Position numbers and translations under genes: made by a program
Source: Lasiodiplodia sp. COLG20
Taxonomy: Eukaryota > Ascomycota > Dothideomycetes > Botryosphaeriales > Botryosphaeriaceae
DNA: 64,000 nt
Reading direction: 5' to 3'
Assembly: GCA_009801085.1 (NCBI GenBank)
Contig: VNWV01000023.1
Location: forward strand, 124,001 to 188,000
Notes under the pieces: model-generated
Told to the model about the DNA's origin: nothing
The model's database searches: none
Seen by the model: the letters and a program-made list of their open reading frames with translations, nothing else
Shown here: positions 1 through 12,119 of the stretch, one piece after another
Position numbering within the stretch: the first letter of the stretch is position 1
Layout: every line of letters begins with the position of its first letter

Positions 1-1597
1 TAAGAAAATATTCTCTAATAGACTCTCTTATCTAAGTATAAGCGTCTTACGATGTAATACTAAGTCTATAACGAAATAGTTTACTACTAACGAAGAATTA
101 TAAAGTAGTAGTAGACGTAATAAAAGAAAATTCTTCTTTACGTAAAAGAATAGAACCTCTATTTCTACAATAATATCTTCTAATTATCGAGTAATAGTCT
201 CTTTCTACGCGATTAGATACGAAGATCTTAAGAATTACGTTTATACGGACTTTATAACGTACTCTAGTTAGAAAACTAGACGGTCTCTCTAGCTAGAAAC
301 TCTAAAAGAAGCCGTCTATTAGATCTCTTAATAAAATTATAAATATATCGAACGGAAAAATATCTATTAGAACTAAAATTATAAACTTAGTATATATATT
401 AGTTCGTATCGATAATTACTATATAATAACTATAATTAATAGTAGCGTGTAAGAAAACTTTATCGATCTCGTCTACGTCGTTAAGCTATATATATACTAC
501 TAAACGAAGAATTACTCCTACTTACTAGTTATTATAGATAGATTACTAGCTAAGTAAAAAAAAATCCGCTTAGAAACCGATACGATCTCTATTTTTATCG
601 ATAATTATAAGAAATATATTAATCTAAACCTTATAACGATTCTAAAGTACGATATTATTCTTAGAATTTCGTAGCTTAAAATATACGAGCTATAAATTAA
701 CTAGAGTACGAGAAAAGTTAGCTTCTCGAAGAAAAAATATACGAAATATCTCGCTATCGTAAAATAAATAAGCTAGACGTTAGAGAATAAAGCTAGAACT
801 AGAAGCTAGAGCTAGTAAAACTAAAGCTAAAGCTAAAAGCTAAGAATCTAGAACGTAAAGTCGAGAAAAAACGTAGAAGTATTAGACTTCGTTAATATCT
901 AAGAAATATTCTACGCGGTAATTTAACGTATAAGATGTCGAGACGAGAAAGTTTACGAAATATATTTTAAGTCTAGTAAGAAAATAAAATATAGAATCGT
1001 AGCTAAAATATAGCGATTAAAAATAGAGTCTTACGCGGAAAATAGCTATCTAAAATTAGTCGAAGAAGACTATCTCTAGAGAATATACGCTAGATACGAC
1101 GAAAGACTTATTAAAGAAACCATCTAGTTAAATAAAGAATATACTATAAGTAATATTTAGACGGAGATAGATAATTCTAAAGAGAAGAAAGTTCTAATAT
1201 TAAAATTCGAAACGATATCTCTATAGTTTTAGAAATAGTAATCGATATTCTAGAAAAGAGAAAAAGAATAACTATCTAAATACTAACTATAGAATTACGA
1301 GATATTTCTTATTCTAAAAACGTAGTCTACGTTTAAGCTAATCTACTCTCTCTTATAAAAAAAAAGTAAGACTTTAAGAGAATATATTAAGAAGAATATA
1401 GAACGAGAATATATATAGTCTTCGTTATTATCGATCGAATATTCTATTCTATTCGTTTTAAAGAAAAACGGCAAGCTTCGTCTCTATATCGATTATAGAT
1501 AATTGAACGATATTACGATAAAAAACTAATATCTATTACTCTATATCGACGAGCTATAGAATAAGATCTAAGAGATAAAATACTTTACTAAGTATAA
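1..1597 (+). mobile_element. RIP-degraded Ty3/Gypsy pol fragment
   Basis: Between about 1420 and 1595 the plus strand still reads as a Gypsy reverse transcriptase: LFVLKKNGKLRLYIDY, then LNDITIKN and KYFTK, broken by stops. Upstream, around 780-880, a low-complexity run of GCTAGA/GCTAAA units sits where a gag or linker might be. The reverse transcriptase wording differs from the copy at 5500, so this is probably another family or lineage. The frame is lost at 1598, where a small repeat element begins, and I do not see the rest of the element on the far side. The left end lies outside the window. Confidence 0.75.
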
Positions 1598-1845
1598 TGA
1601 TAGACTTCTTCTACTAAGCTTCGAAGTCGTCTAGTAGATCGAATAAATCGTAGAATTTATCTTAAAGAGATAAAAGAGGGAGAATAATAATTAGATAAAA
1701 AAAGTATTACGTAATTATACGGTATATAGTAAGCCGGTTATCTTTAACTAAGAAGTCTTAATTAGAACTTTAAGTTAACTATAGAGAATTAAGTATCTAG
1801 CTAACGAGTATATCTATATACTATAGAAAAACTAGCTATAATCTA
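1598..1845. repeat. Left terminal repeat of small element
   Basis: Direct repeat partner of 2470-2716. The two share long identical runs such as ACTAAGCTTCGAAGT and AGTCTTAATTAGAACTTTAA. Confidence 0.7.
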
Positions 1846-2469
1846 GATCTATATAAGTTAGATCTAAAGAGGTTAGATCTATACGAATTAGATCTATATA
1901 GATTTATAGTAAAGCGTACGTAATCTAAGCGCCTAGAGCGTTCTTTTAATTTTTAAACGATCGTAATATCGTATTATATCTTATTCGTTCTTCTTCTTAT
2001 TTAATTTCTAGCTTTTTATCTTTACGCGTTTTTTCGAAACGATTATTCGTCTAGATTTTTATCTTTTAGCTTAACCTCGTAGCTCTTCGTCTCGTAGAGA
2101 ATTTTCTAGTTCGTACTTTTTTCTCGAGTTATCGCGCTCTTATAGGCGTTCTTTTCGTATAGACTTTAGCTACTATCTACTAGTATTTTCGTACGCGTCG
2201 TTATTTCGTATTTTCTAGATTTCTATACGAGATCTAGAACCGTACGGCTTTTTCGTTCGCGAGGCTTATTAGCTTTTACGACGAACTTTTTCGTATAGAC
2301 TTTCTATCTCTAGAGTTATAAAGCTCGTATTCTCTAGAGTTTATAATATCTACTACTTTCTTCGTATACTTAATTTTATTCTTTTTATTCTACCTAACCT
2401 TTTCTCGACTATATAAAACTATAAGTTATACTAGAAGTAAATATCGAAGATTTTTCTATATTTATATAA

Positions 2470-2716
2470 TGGTAAACTTTTTTTACTAAGCTTCGAAGTT
2501 ACTTAGTAGACCGAGTAAATCGTAGAGTTTATCTTAAAGAGATAAGAGAGAGAGAATAATAATTAGATAAGAGAGTATTACGTAATAGTACGATATATAG
2601 TAAGTTAATTATCTCTAACTAAAGAGTCTTAATTAGAACTTTAAGTTAACTATAAAGAATTAAAGGTTTAGCTAAAAAGTATATTTATATACTATAAAAA
2701 AGCTAGTTATAATCTA
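2470..2716. repeat. Right terminal repeat of small element
   Basis: Direct repeat partner of 1598-1845. It ends about 30 bp before the left LTR of the chromovirus, and a short inverted repeat (CTTATAAG ... CTTATAAG) lies between them at about 2729-2744. Confidence 0.7.
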
Positions 2717-2748
2717 AGAAGTTCTTATAAGCCCGGCTTATAAGGACT

Positions 2749-3177
2749 TATTACGATACGCTTAATAGTAGTAGAAAAGTTAGAATCTTATACGACTTAC
2801 CGCCTACGTAACTAACCTCTTAAACCTAGTACGATTTACTTAACCGATCTAGCCATACTCGAACCTATTAATTCGAGCTACTAAACTCTTTTCGTCATTC
2901 TAATTACTCTAGTTATCTTAATTACTATAAGTAACTAATACTAATTACACTAATTACTCTATATATATAGACTATACTCGTTATAGTAGATAGGACCTCT
3001 ATAGTTAATTTTAATCATTATCTTATACCTCTCTCGTTATCTTTTTTATCTAACTATAGCTACTATTCTTTAAATATAGTATTTAGTAACATCTTAAATA
3101 GTAGTAGTAAACTCTTAACGCGTTATATCTTTCTCGACGCCTCTATCTCTTTCTTCTTTCCGAGTTTAAGCGTAATA
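2749..3177 (+). repeat. Left LTR of chromovirus
   Basis: About 429 bp, matching 9296-9724 in the same orientation with scattered C/T and G/A differences. It starts TATTAC and ends CGTAATA, as expected if the TG and CA ends of an LTR were altered by RIP. Confidence 0.88.
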
Positions 3178-6100
3178 CTTTAACTACTACCTTATAGACA
3201 CTAAAGATAAAATTACTACAGTACTAACTATAATAATCTAGGCTAAAATTCGTACTTTTCTTCTAGACGCGGAGGACTAAGTACGTAATATTTAACCTAA
3301 TATTTCTAGAAACCCTAATATAAAGACACGCATGCTTATCTTAAAAGTCTATACATTAAGAATCGCGTCTCTTTTCTATAATATTAGTAGACTACGGCTA
3401 CCTCCAAATATATCGAAAGACTATATATACGTTCTTCTAGAATACTTTATTAGAGAATAAGCCTTTACGGTTAACCGTACTATAAGAATTCTAGAATCTA
3501 CGCTACTTACTAAGCTAGTTCTAACCTAAACCTCTAACCTAAAGTTTAAGATTAAAAAACTAGACACCTTCGATGAAACTAGAGAAAAATTAGACGAATT
3601 TCTATAATAACTATAAACCTACTTCTATCTATTCGGGATAGCCTTCTAAGATAACTCTTAAAAAATCTTTTTTACTAGATCGTACCTTCGTAGTAATGCT
3701 ACCCATTAGTTTAAACCCTATTAAGAAGACTTTAGTAAACCGAACTAATATAAGAAAACTATAGAACTATTCTATAACTACGACAACTTCGCTAAAGCAC
3801 TTCGAGAGACCTTTAAAGATAAGAACTAATATTAAAATATAGTCTACTAAATCTAGACTTTTAAATAAACTAGCTCTACCGTAATCTATACTATTTAGTT
3901 TCGACTCTATACCTCCCGACTCTAATAGCCCAACAACGTCCTTAAAATATTATATTACGAGGGACTAAAGAACTATATTAAAGATAAGTTCGTTAGAACT
4001 AAGCTATCTAAATTATACTAGAAGGTAGTTCGTATCGCTATCTAACTCGACACTTAGCTATACGACCGTCGTAAAAAAGTAATTTAGTCGAACCGTCCTA
4101 TAGCTAACTTTAACTAAACCTAAAATATAACGAGTTCCGGCGAATCTATAGACCTCGATAGCGTTAGATATAACGGGCCTCTATTCTAAGAAGAAAAAAA
4201 CTAACGCTATAAGAAAGACCTATATCTTTATTACAATAAGAAGAGATACTATATCTACTAATATAAGAGCGGCTATAAGATAATACGCTAAACCTTAGCT
4301 ATATAAGTAACGAAAGTAGAGAAATTCTACGATAAGTAGTATTAGACCGATTATACTAACGGCGAATACGAAAGCTACCGTAAACTAAAAAAGACCTATA
4401 GATACTAGCTAGAGATAAAAAACTAAAAAAGTCTCTAATCTAGGGGCGGGTAGAGGCGTAGCCCCTAGCGCCCCTTTAAATAACTATAACAACGACCGAT
4501 AATACTAAAGAAAAACTCTCTTATACGCATACTATAGACGATAAAGAACCCCTAGCCGAGTATACTAAGTATCTTATTATTAATATACTCGCTAATAGAC
4601 GCCGAGCCTACGTTCTAATTAACTTAGCTAACGAAGATAATTATATTAACCCCTACTTCGTAAAAAAATATAACATTAAGTTCCGAGAAAAGAGATACCT
4701 CTACGAACTTATTATCGTAGATAGTTTACCTAGTATATATAGAGAAGAGTTAATACTTATAAAAACCTAAGAACTCGTACTAGCTAGAGAAAAACATCGA
4801 GAAAGAATATACTTAGACATTATAAAAACCTCTAAATATAATATTATTCTAGAACGCCTCTAGCTCTAGAAGTAAAAACTATACATCGACTAGAAATCCG
4901 AAGAAGTAAAATTTAGGTCTAGAGAAAAAGACGAGACGCGGTAGCTATTTAGTATTATAGTAGCGTTAGTATAACTCTAAGTAATTTAGAGTAAGCTAAT
5001 ATAAGTTAGTAAGATCTCTAAGAAGGCCCTTAGAAAAGAAGTAAAGAAAGATACCTCTACTAAAATCTTCTAGATATATACTACCTTCTAAGAAATTAAA
5101 ATTAAGACTTAGTAACTTTTAGAGGTCTAATAGGCCTATAGAATCGCCTACCTCTCTAGAAAACGAACCTATAAACTCTAGAAACCCTAAGAACCTTAAG
5201 AACGTATAATATACGACCTATAATAAGTTAATACTACTAATATAGAAAACTCTCTAGATAACGTATCTCTATAATATAGAAAATTCGATATCTTTATAGA
5301 GAAATAGAAAGACGCTCTACTAGAATACTAACTATAGAACTATAAAATACCTCTAATACTAGAAATATTACCTAAGTTCAGCCCCTTATACTTCCTCTCT
5401 AAAAAAGAACTATAGATGCTTAAGAAATACATCGAGACCTACTTACGAAAAGAATATATTTAACTATTCTAGTTATTAGTAGCTTTTTCTATTCTATTCG
5501 TACTAAAACCTAGAGAGAAGCTACGACTATATATAGACTACTAAATTCTAAACGATATTACTATTAAGAACCGCTATCTCTTACCTAGAATCGATAAACT
5601 ATAAGACCGACTAAGAAAGACTAAATATTTTACTAAGCTCGACCTTCGAGACGGCTACTACTTAATTAGAATTAAAGAAGGCGAAGAGTAGAAGACCGCT
5701 TAGTAAAGTCGTTTTAAACTATTTAAATATCTTATTATATCTTTTAGACTTACTAACGTCTCTATAACCTTCTAAGCTATAATTAACGATACTCTTCGAG
5801 AATATCTAGACGTCTTCTATATAGTATATCTAAACGATATTCTAATCTACTCTAAAACCCTAGAGAAATATTAAAAACACGTAGTAAAGATACTAAAGAA
5901 ATTATAAAAAAGAAGACTATAAGTTAAGCCTAAAAAATACGCCTTCTACGCCTAAGAGATAGAATTTCTAGAATTTATTATCTAACTTAGAAAAGTCGTA
6001 ATAGACTCTAAAAAAGTAGAATCTATTCTCAGTTAGTCTATACCTAAAAATCTCTAAGAAGTCTAATTCTTTTTAGACTTTACTAACTTCTACCGACGAT

Positions 6101-9100
6101 TTATTAAAAACTATACTAAGCTAGCGGAACCTCTAACTCGACTAACCCGAAAAGATATCCGCTTCGACTAGTAGAATATATAATAAAAAGCCTTCGACCT
6201 ACTTAAGAAAGTCTTTACGAAAGTATCTATTCTAGCCCTTTTCGACCTAGATAAACCTATCTACCTAGAAACCGACGCCTTAGACTATACTATAGAGATA
6301 TACTTTAGCTAGTTAAATAACTAAGAACGGCTACACCTCGTAGCCTTTTACTCTAAAAAGATATTACCTACGAAACTTAACTATAATATTTACGATAAAG
6401 AACTATTAGTCATTATTATAGTCTTTAAAAAATAGCGACATTATCTAGAAGAAATAAACTTTAAAATTACCGTATATTTGGATTACTAAAACCTAGGCGT
6501 CTTTATAATAACTAAAATTCTTAATCGGCGATAAGTCTAGTAGGTAGAACAACTCGCTTTCTTTAATTTTAAGATAGTATACTAGAAAGAAACTAAGAAC
6601 GAGAAGGCTAATATACTTAGCCGACGATATAACTATATACTTAATCGACTAGAACTCTTCCTAGCGCTTCTAGAATAAAATAAGAAAGAAGATATTAAAC
6701 TTAACCGATCTTAATTAGAACTTATAGTAATTCGCCTTCTAGTTCTAGTTATTTAAAGTTAAGCAAGGGGCTTCTAATTTCGAGAAGAATCTTCTAGGTC
6801 TTAGAGATTTCTAGAACCTATAAATCCCTAGAAACTCGTTTCTAGAAATATAATACTTCTTAGATCTAGTTTCTTAGAAGTATCGAACTTCTAGAAATTA
6901 ACCCCTTCTAGAGAAATAAATCTAGAAATATAATCCTTCTAGAAAGAACCTCTAGAGATAAATACCTTAGAAGTATAACTAGCCTAAAAAGAAAACCCTA
7001 GAAATAGAACCCTAGAAAATAACTTCTAGAAGACCCCCTCCGAAAACCTAGATATATAAGAAAATAAGAACTCTTAAGAAAACGACCCCTCACTTTTAAT
7101 ATAGAAAGAGCACATTCGGGTAACCTACGAAAACGATACTATAGTATAGTAACTATTAAAACAAATTTACGATTATCTAGAAGAAGATTTCGACCTTATA
7201 TTAAGTCTAGAAGAAATAATTCTTTTTAAAAAACTAGTCTACGTTCTTTAACGACTTCGACGATAGCTTATTAAGAAAATCTACGCTACCCTAATATACG
7301 GCTATAGAGACACTAATTCTATAATAGAGAGAATCGAAAGAGTATTCTATATACTATACTTTAGAAAATGAGTACGATAGTACCTCGCTAATTACGAAGA
7401 CTACGCCCGAAATAAAGTAATACGATACGCCCTCTATAGAAAGCTATAGCCGATTATACCTCTCAACTAACTCTAAAAATCCATCTCCTTAGACTTTATT
7501 ACCAAACTACTAAAATCTAAAGAACTACTTATAGAAATACGCTATAACGTAATTCTAGTTATTACTAATAGACTATCTAAATAGAGGTATTTTATCTTCT
7601 ATAAGAAAGTCTTAGAAGTTTCTAAGCTAGTCTATATCTTTCTACGGTACATCTTTATAAACTATAAAATACTAGAAATAATTATCTCCGACCGAGATAC
7701 CCGCTTCTACACTTAATTCTAGTAAACCTTAATAAATAAGTTAGAAACGAAGTATAAGCTATCTACCGCCTTTTACTCCTAGACGGATAGCTAAATAGAA
7801 TAACTTAACTAGACCTTAAAGAAATACCTATAAAGCTACGTAAATTACTAATAAAATAACTAGGTAAAACTTCTATCTCTAGCACAATTCGCTTATAATA
7901 GTATACTAGTAAAAATAACTTAAGAAATACCGTTCTACGTTAACTTTAGATTCGAACCTCGAGCCTACGGAGAATCTATTCTATAAAAAAACATCGTATA
8001 AAAAGAAATACTCTAGATAGAGTAGCTAAAAGAACTACACTAAAGCCTAGCCTAAAATATAGAATTTATTAACTACCGTATAGCTATATACTATAACTAA
8101 AGACGCTAGAAGCCACTACTTCTAGAGAAGAAAGATAAAGTCTAGCTACTTACTAGAAACCTTAAAACTAAACGACTAAGCCCTAAATTAGATTATAAAA
8201 AAATCGATCTCTTCGAAATTAAATAAAAACTTTTTTCTATTACTTATAAACTTAAATTATCTAAAAATATACGCCGAAGTCTAGTCTTCTACGTAGCGCT
8301 TCTTAAACTAGCACTATAAAACGCCTAAATATTAGAATACCTCGAAGAAGAAATTTAGCCCGAAAACGTATAAAAATAGAACGTCGAAAAAATTCTAAAT
8401 AGTAAATAGAACCCCGATAGTTAGCTTAAGTACCTCGTCAAGTAGAAGAATTATGATGACTTAGAAAACATCTAGAAACTCTTACTAAACCTTAACTATC
8501 TAGAACTTCTTGAGGACTTTTACTAATAAAACCTAGACCGTCTAAGCCTAAAATATTCTTCTATAACGTAAAACCTAGAGAAGGGGTTAGAGACATCTAA
8601 AACCGATTAATAGAAGTCTAACGAAAAACTATATCGTTAGCACTAGCTACGTCACTATTAAATCTATTCGACGTATACGGTATAGCCGTATTATCTACCT
8701 CTAAATTAGCCGAACTCTAATCTAAGATAGTAGCCTTCTCTACTTTAATCGTAACTAGCTTTTAGTTAAACATCTCGTTACTTTAAGAATCTAGAAAAGA
8801 TAATATTCGAAGAAGCTAAATTATCTTAGCCTAAGAAGATACGTTTCGACAAGTTAAATAAAGGATTTTCGTTTTATTCTACTCAATCTAACGTTAAACC
8901 TTCTCTAACTAATCCTAAATACGATCTCGTTATTAATCCATCTAATAAACTATAGAAAGTTAGCATAAGTATAGAAAGAGAAGAAAACGATTATACTTAG
9001 CTAGAGAAGTTATCGCCTTAAAAATATAACGACGACTACGCTTTATATACTCGTAATAACGAGGCCGATTAGAAAGAATAAAGTAACGATAATAAGGACG

Positions 9101-9295
9101 AAAAGAGTAAAATTAATAACGAATAAACGCCTCTACTCTATTCTAAAGAATATAAGAAGCTAAGACGTACTAACGAACGTTACTACCCGATATAATTAGT
9201 ATAAAGAAGAAGAATAACGGTAAAAAGAATCTATAGAGTCTTATAAGAACCTATACGGAAGCTTTCAGGCCGAAAGTAGTCTAGAAAGAAAATAG

Positions 9296-9724
9296 TATTA
9301 CAACACGCTTAATAGTAGTAGAAAAATTAGAATCTTATACGACTTACTACCTACGTAACTAACCCCTCAAATCTAATACGATTTATCTAGCCGATCTAGC
9401 CGTATCTGAACCTACTAACTCAAGCTACTAAACCCTTTTCGTTATTCTAATTACTCTAGTCACCTTAATTACCATAAGTAACTAATACTAATTACACTAA
9501 TTACTCTATATATATAGACTATACTTATTATAGTAGATAGAATCTTTATAGTTAATTCTAATTATTATCTTACACTTCTTCCGTTATCTTTTCTATCTAA
9601 CTACGGCTACTATTCTCTAAATATAGTATCTAGTAATATCTTAGATAGTGGTAGTAAACTCTTAATACGCTATATCTTTCTTAACGCCTTTACCTCTTTC
9701 TTCTTCCCGAGTCTAAGCGTAATA
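9296..9724 (+). repeat. Right LTR of chromovirus
   Basis: Matches the left LTR at 2749-3177 over its full length, including the shared run AACTAATACTAATTACACTA. Differences between the LTRs are transitions of the RIP type, so they cannot be used directly to date the insertion. I did not find a convincing target-site duplication. Confidence 0.88.
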
Positions 9725-11278
9725 TAACTACGAAGGTTTTATCTACTATAAGTAAGTATATTCTATATACTATAATTAGCCGCTAGTTAGCTAGACTATA
9801 GTATTAGTGTAAATAGTAGAGTAGTTAGTAGCTAAGAGAAATCTACTTCGTAGAGTTAAACTATTAGCTATTTAAATAAGTTAGATACGTTTAGAGTTTC
9901 GATATAGAATAATTTAGTCCGTCTATAAGTTCTACTACGCCGTTTAACCCGCATTCTAATTCCGTAATAATAACGATTATATAGTCGAGTATCGAGTTAG
10001 ATAGCGATACGAACTACCTTCTAGTATAAATTAAATAGCTTAGTTCTAGCGAACTCGTTCTTAATATAGTCTTTTAGTCTCTCGTAGTATAATATTTTAA
10101 GAACGTTATCGGGCTATTAGAGTTAAGAGGTATAGAGTTAAAACTAAGTAGTATAGATTACGGCGAAGCTAGTTTATTTAAGAGTTTAGATTTAATAGAC
10201 TATATTTTAATATTAGTTTTTATTCTTAAAGGTCTCTTAGAGCGCTTTAGCGAAGTTATTAAAGTTATAAAATAGTTCTATAGTTTTCTTATATTAATTC
10301 GGTTTACTAAAGTCTTCTTAATAGAGTTCGAACTAACGAATAGTATTACTACGAAGATACGATCTAGTAAAGAAGATTTTTTAAGAGTTATCTTAAAAGA
10401 CTATTTTAAATAGATAAAAGTAGATTTATAGTTATCGTAGAAATTCGTCTAATTTTTTTCTAGTTTCGTCGAAGGTATCTAGTTTCTTAATCTTAAACTT
10501 TAAATTAGAGGTTTAGATCGAGACTAGCTTAATAGATAGCGTAGATTTCGAGATTCTTATAATATAATTAACCGTAAAAGTCTATCTCTTAATAAAGTAT
10601 TTTAGAAGAATATATATATAGTCTTTTAATATATTCGAGAGTAGCTATAGTCTACTAATATCGTAGAAAAGAGACGCGATTTCTAATACGTAGGCTTCTA
10701 AAATAAGTATACGTATTTCTATATTAGAGTTTTTAGAGATATTAGATTAAATATTACGTACTTAGTTCTCTACGTCTAGAAGAAAAGTACGAATTTAAGT
10801 CTAGATTATTATAGTTAGTACTAAGATAATCTTATCTTCGGTACTTATAATATAGTAGTTAAAGTATTACGTAGGGACTTAAAAGAGAGAATAAGATAGA
10901 AATATTAGAGAGATATAGCGCGTTAAAGATTTACTACTACTATTTAGAACGTTACTAGATACTATATTTAGAGAATAGTAGTCGTAGTTAGATAGAGAAG
11001 ATAATATAAGAGGTATAAGATAATAATTAAAATTAACTACGAAGATTCTATCTACTATAAGTAAGTATATTTTATATACTATAATTAGCCGCTAGTTAGC
11101 TAGACTATAGTATTAGTATAGATAGTAAAGTAGCTAGTAACTAAAAAAGATCTACTTCGTAGGGTTAGACTATTAGTTATCTAAATAAGTTAGATATATT
11201 CGAGATTTTAGTAGAGAATAATTCGATTCGTCTATAAGTTCTACTACGCCGTTTAACCCGTATTCTAATTTCGTAATA
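9725..11278. mobile_element. Inverted chromovirus LTR/gag fragment framed by 245-bp direct repeats
   Basis: A 245-bp sequence at 9725-9969 recurs directly at 11034-11278, with TAGCCGCTAGTTAGCTAGAC identical in both. The 1.06 kb between them is the reverse complement of the chromovirus from about 3005 (inside its LTR) to about 4065 (gag), again with RIP differences. For example, GAGGTATAAGATAATAATTA near 11010 is the reverse of the LTR segment near 3010-3030. The left 245-bp repeat abuts the right LTR of the intact element. This could be a broken second copy in inverted orientation, or a composite formed by rearrangement. Which event duplicated the 245-bp repeat is not clear. Confidence 0.75.
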
Positions 11279-11770
11279 CTAATTTACTAATATTTAGAAA
11301 AAGCTCGATTCTAGCTTTATTTAAGACTAGTTAGACACGCTTTTTAATCTTCTTAGTATTACTAGATATCGTAGTTATAGTACTATTACGGCTTATTTAT
11401 ACGTAGTTTACATTTTCGTAATTTTAAACGCGTAGATAGAATTATTTAGAACGGTAGAAGCTTCTCGCTTACGAGAAGTCTAACTTTAATTAGATCGTAG
11501 TTAGTTCGATAGCTAACGTATAGTAGTCGACTAGTCGACTAACGTACGGCTATTAGCTTCGAATATATAAACTTAGTAACTTTAGCTATTCTAAACTAAC
11601 GGAATCTATCTATTTTAAAGCTTCCGTCTACTATCGATCTTATTAATAAATAATATCCGCGACGTAAGTAATCTTTCGGAGCTTTAATAAGAATACTAGC
11701 CTCTATAGTAGTCTATTAAAGTTACAACAAGTTTCTAAAAGGCTAAATTATTTTAATTTATAGCGTAAAT
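11279..11770. repeat. RIP-degraded tail of the repeat block, unidentified
   Basis: AT-rich and depleted in CpA/TpG like the rest of the block, but I cannot match it to another copy in the window. It contains a short hairpin (CTTCTCG...CGAGAAG near 11461-11480) and a perfect 18-bp palindrome at 11524-11541. Composition returns to normal near 11,770. Confidence 0.6.
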
Positions 11771-12028
11771 AAAGATAATAGCATTTCAGTAGGTGAAAAG
11801 ATAGTTTCTCCGACAATGTTCGAGCTTTTCCCGATCGGAAAATTGGCCGACAAAAATTTCTCCTGCTTCACCCACACACCTCAGGTTCCTTTGAAAATGC
11901 TCTGAGGTGTTCTACAGTGGCTTATATATGTACTGGGATAGGTTTGGGATGCGTACTGTATATAATGCTGTCAGGAATTTTAAGTGTCATCAACGACCTC
12001 AGGAACACCATCAGTTCTTGATTACGTC

Positions 12029-12119
12029 GCCCGGCTAGCTCAATCGGTAGAGCGTGAGACTCTTAAACACTCTCTAGAGTGCTATCTCAAGGCTGCGGGT
12101 TCGACCCCCGCGTTGGGCT
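12029..12119 (+). tRNA. tRNA-Lys(CTT) with an 18-nt intron
   Basis: The sequence folds as a cloverleaf: acceptor GCCCGGC with GTTGGGC, D arm GCTC...GAGC, anticodon stem TGAGA/TCTCA, T arm GCGGG-TTCGACC-CCCGC. The anticodon CTT is at 12062-12064. An 18-nt intron follows nucleotide 37 at about 12066-12083 (the exact ends shift by a base because flanking As repeat), which is the canonical position for tRNA introns. The mature length of 73 nt is standard. The internal A box (TAGCTCAATCGG) and B box (GGTTCGACCCC) for RNA polymerase III are both present. It lies about 260 bp from the edge of the RIP block. Confidence 0.96.

Larger units (their letters stand above)
1598..2716. mobile_element. Small element with 250-bp terminal direct repeats (TRIM-like)
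   Basis: A 248-bp sequence at 1598-1845 recurs in the same orientation at 2470-2716, with scattered transition differences of the RIP type. Both copies start with TG (TGATAGACTT, TGGTAAACTT) and end in ATCTA, which fits an LTR whose final CA became TA. The 620 bp between them have no recognisable coding trace. The size and layout match a terminal-repeat retrotransposon in miniature, or a non-autonomous LTR element. It interrupts the reverse transcriptase of the element to its left. I could not identify a target-site duplication. Two partly deleted solo LTRs are an alternative reading. Confidence 0.6.
2749..9724 (+). mobile_element. RIP-inactivated chromovirus (Ty3/Gypsy with chromodomain)
   Basis: An almost complete LTR retrotransposon of about 7.0 kb. 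In order on the plus strand I see a left LTR; a gag region to about 4400 ending in a decayed zinc knuckle (about 4220-4275); a protease trace near 4580-4660; reverse transcriptase at about 5400-5850 with KLDLRDGYY and a decayed YLDD box read as YLNDILIYS at about 5827; RNase H around 6170-6480; integrase at about 7250-8100; and a chromodomain at about 8380-8540 with KYLVK and KNYDD. A right LTR follows. Every domain is cut by TAG/TAA stops. The chromodomain places it among chromoviruses, whose integrases can be steered to heterochromatin. It cannot encode protein now. Confidence 0.9.
1..11770. repeat. RIP-degraded, AT-rich retrotransposon block
   Basis: The whole stretch is AT-rich and has no open frame of 60 codons. 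CpA and TpG are nearly absent: reading by eye I find only a few tens of TG in 11.7 kb, while CpG (TACG, GCG) is common. This is the product expected from RIP, which turns CpA into TpA on both strands of duplicated DNA. TAG and TAA stops fill former coding frames. The composition changes sharply near 11,770, where TG and CA become normal again. The block holds several nested elements listed separately. The left end runs off the window, so its true size is unknown. Confidence 0.93.

Noticed and set aside
1..11770. Functional genes inside the AT-rich block
   Set aside because: No frame reaches 60 codons and all retroelement domains are cut by stops; nothing there can encode a full protein.
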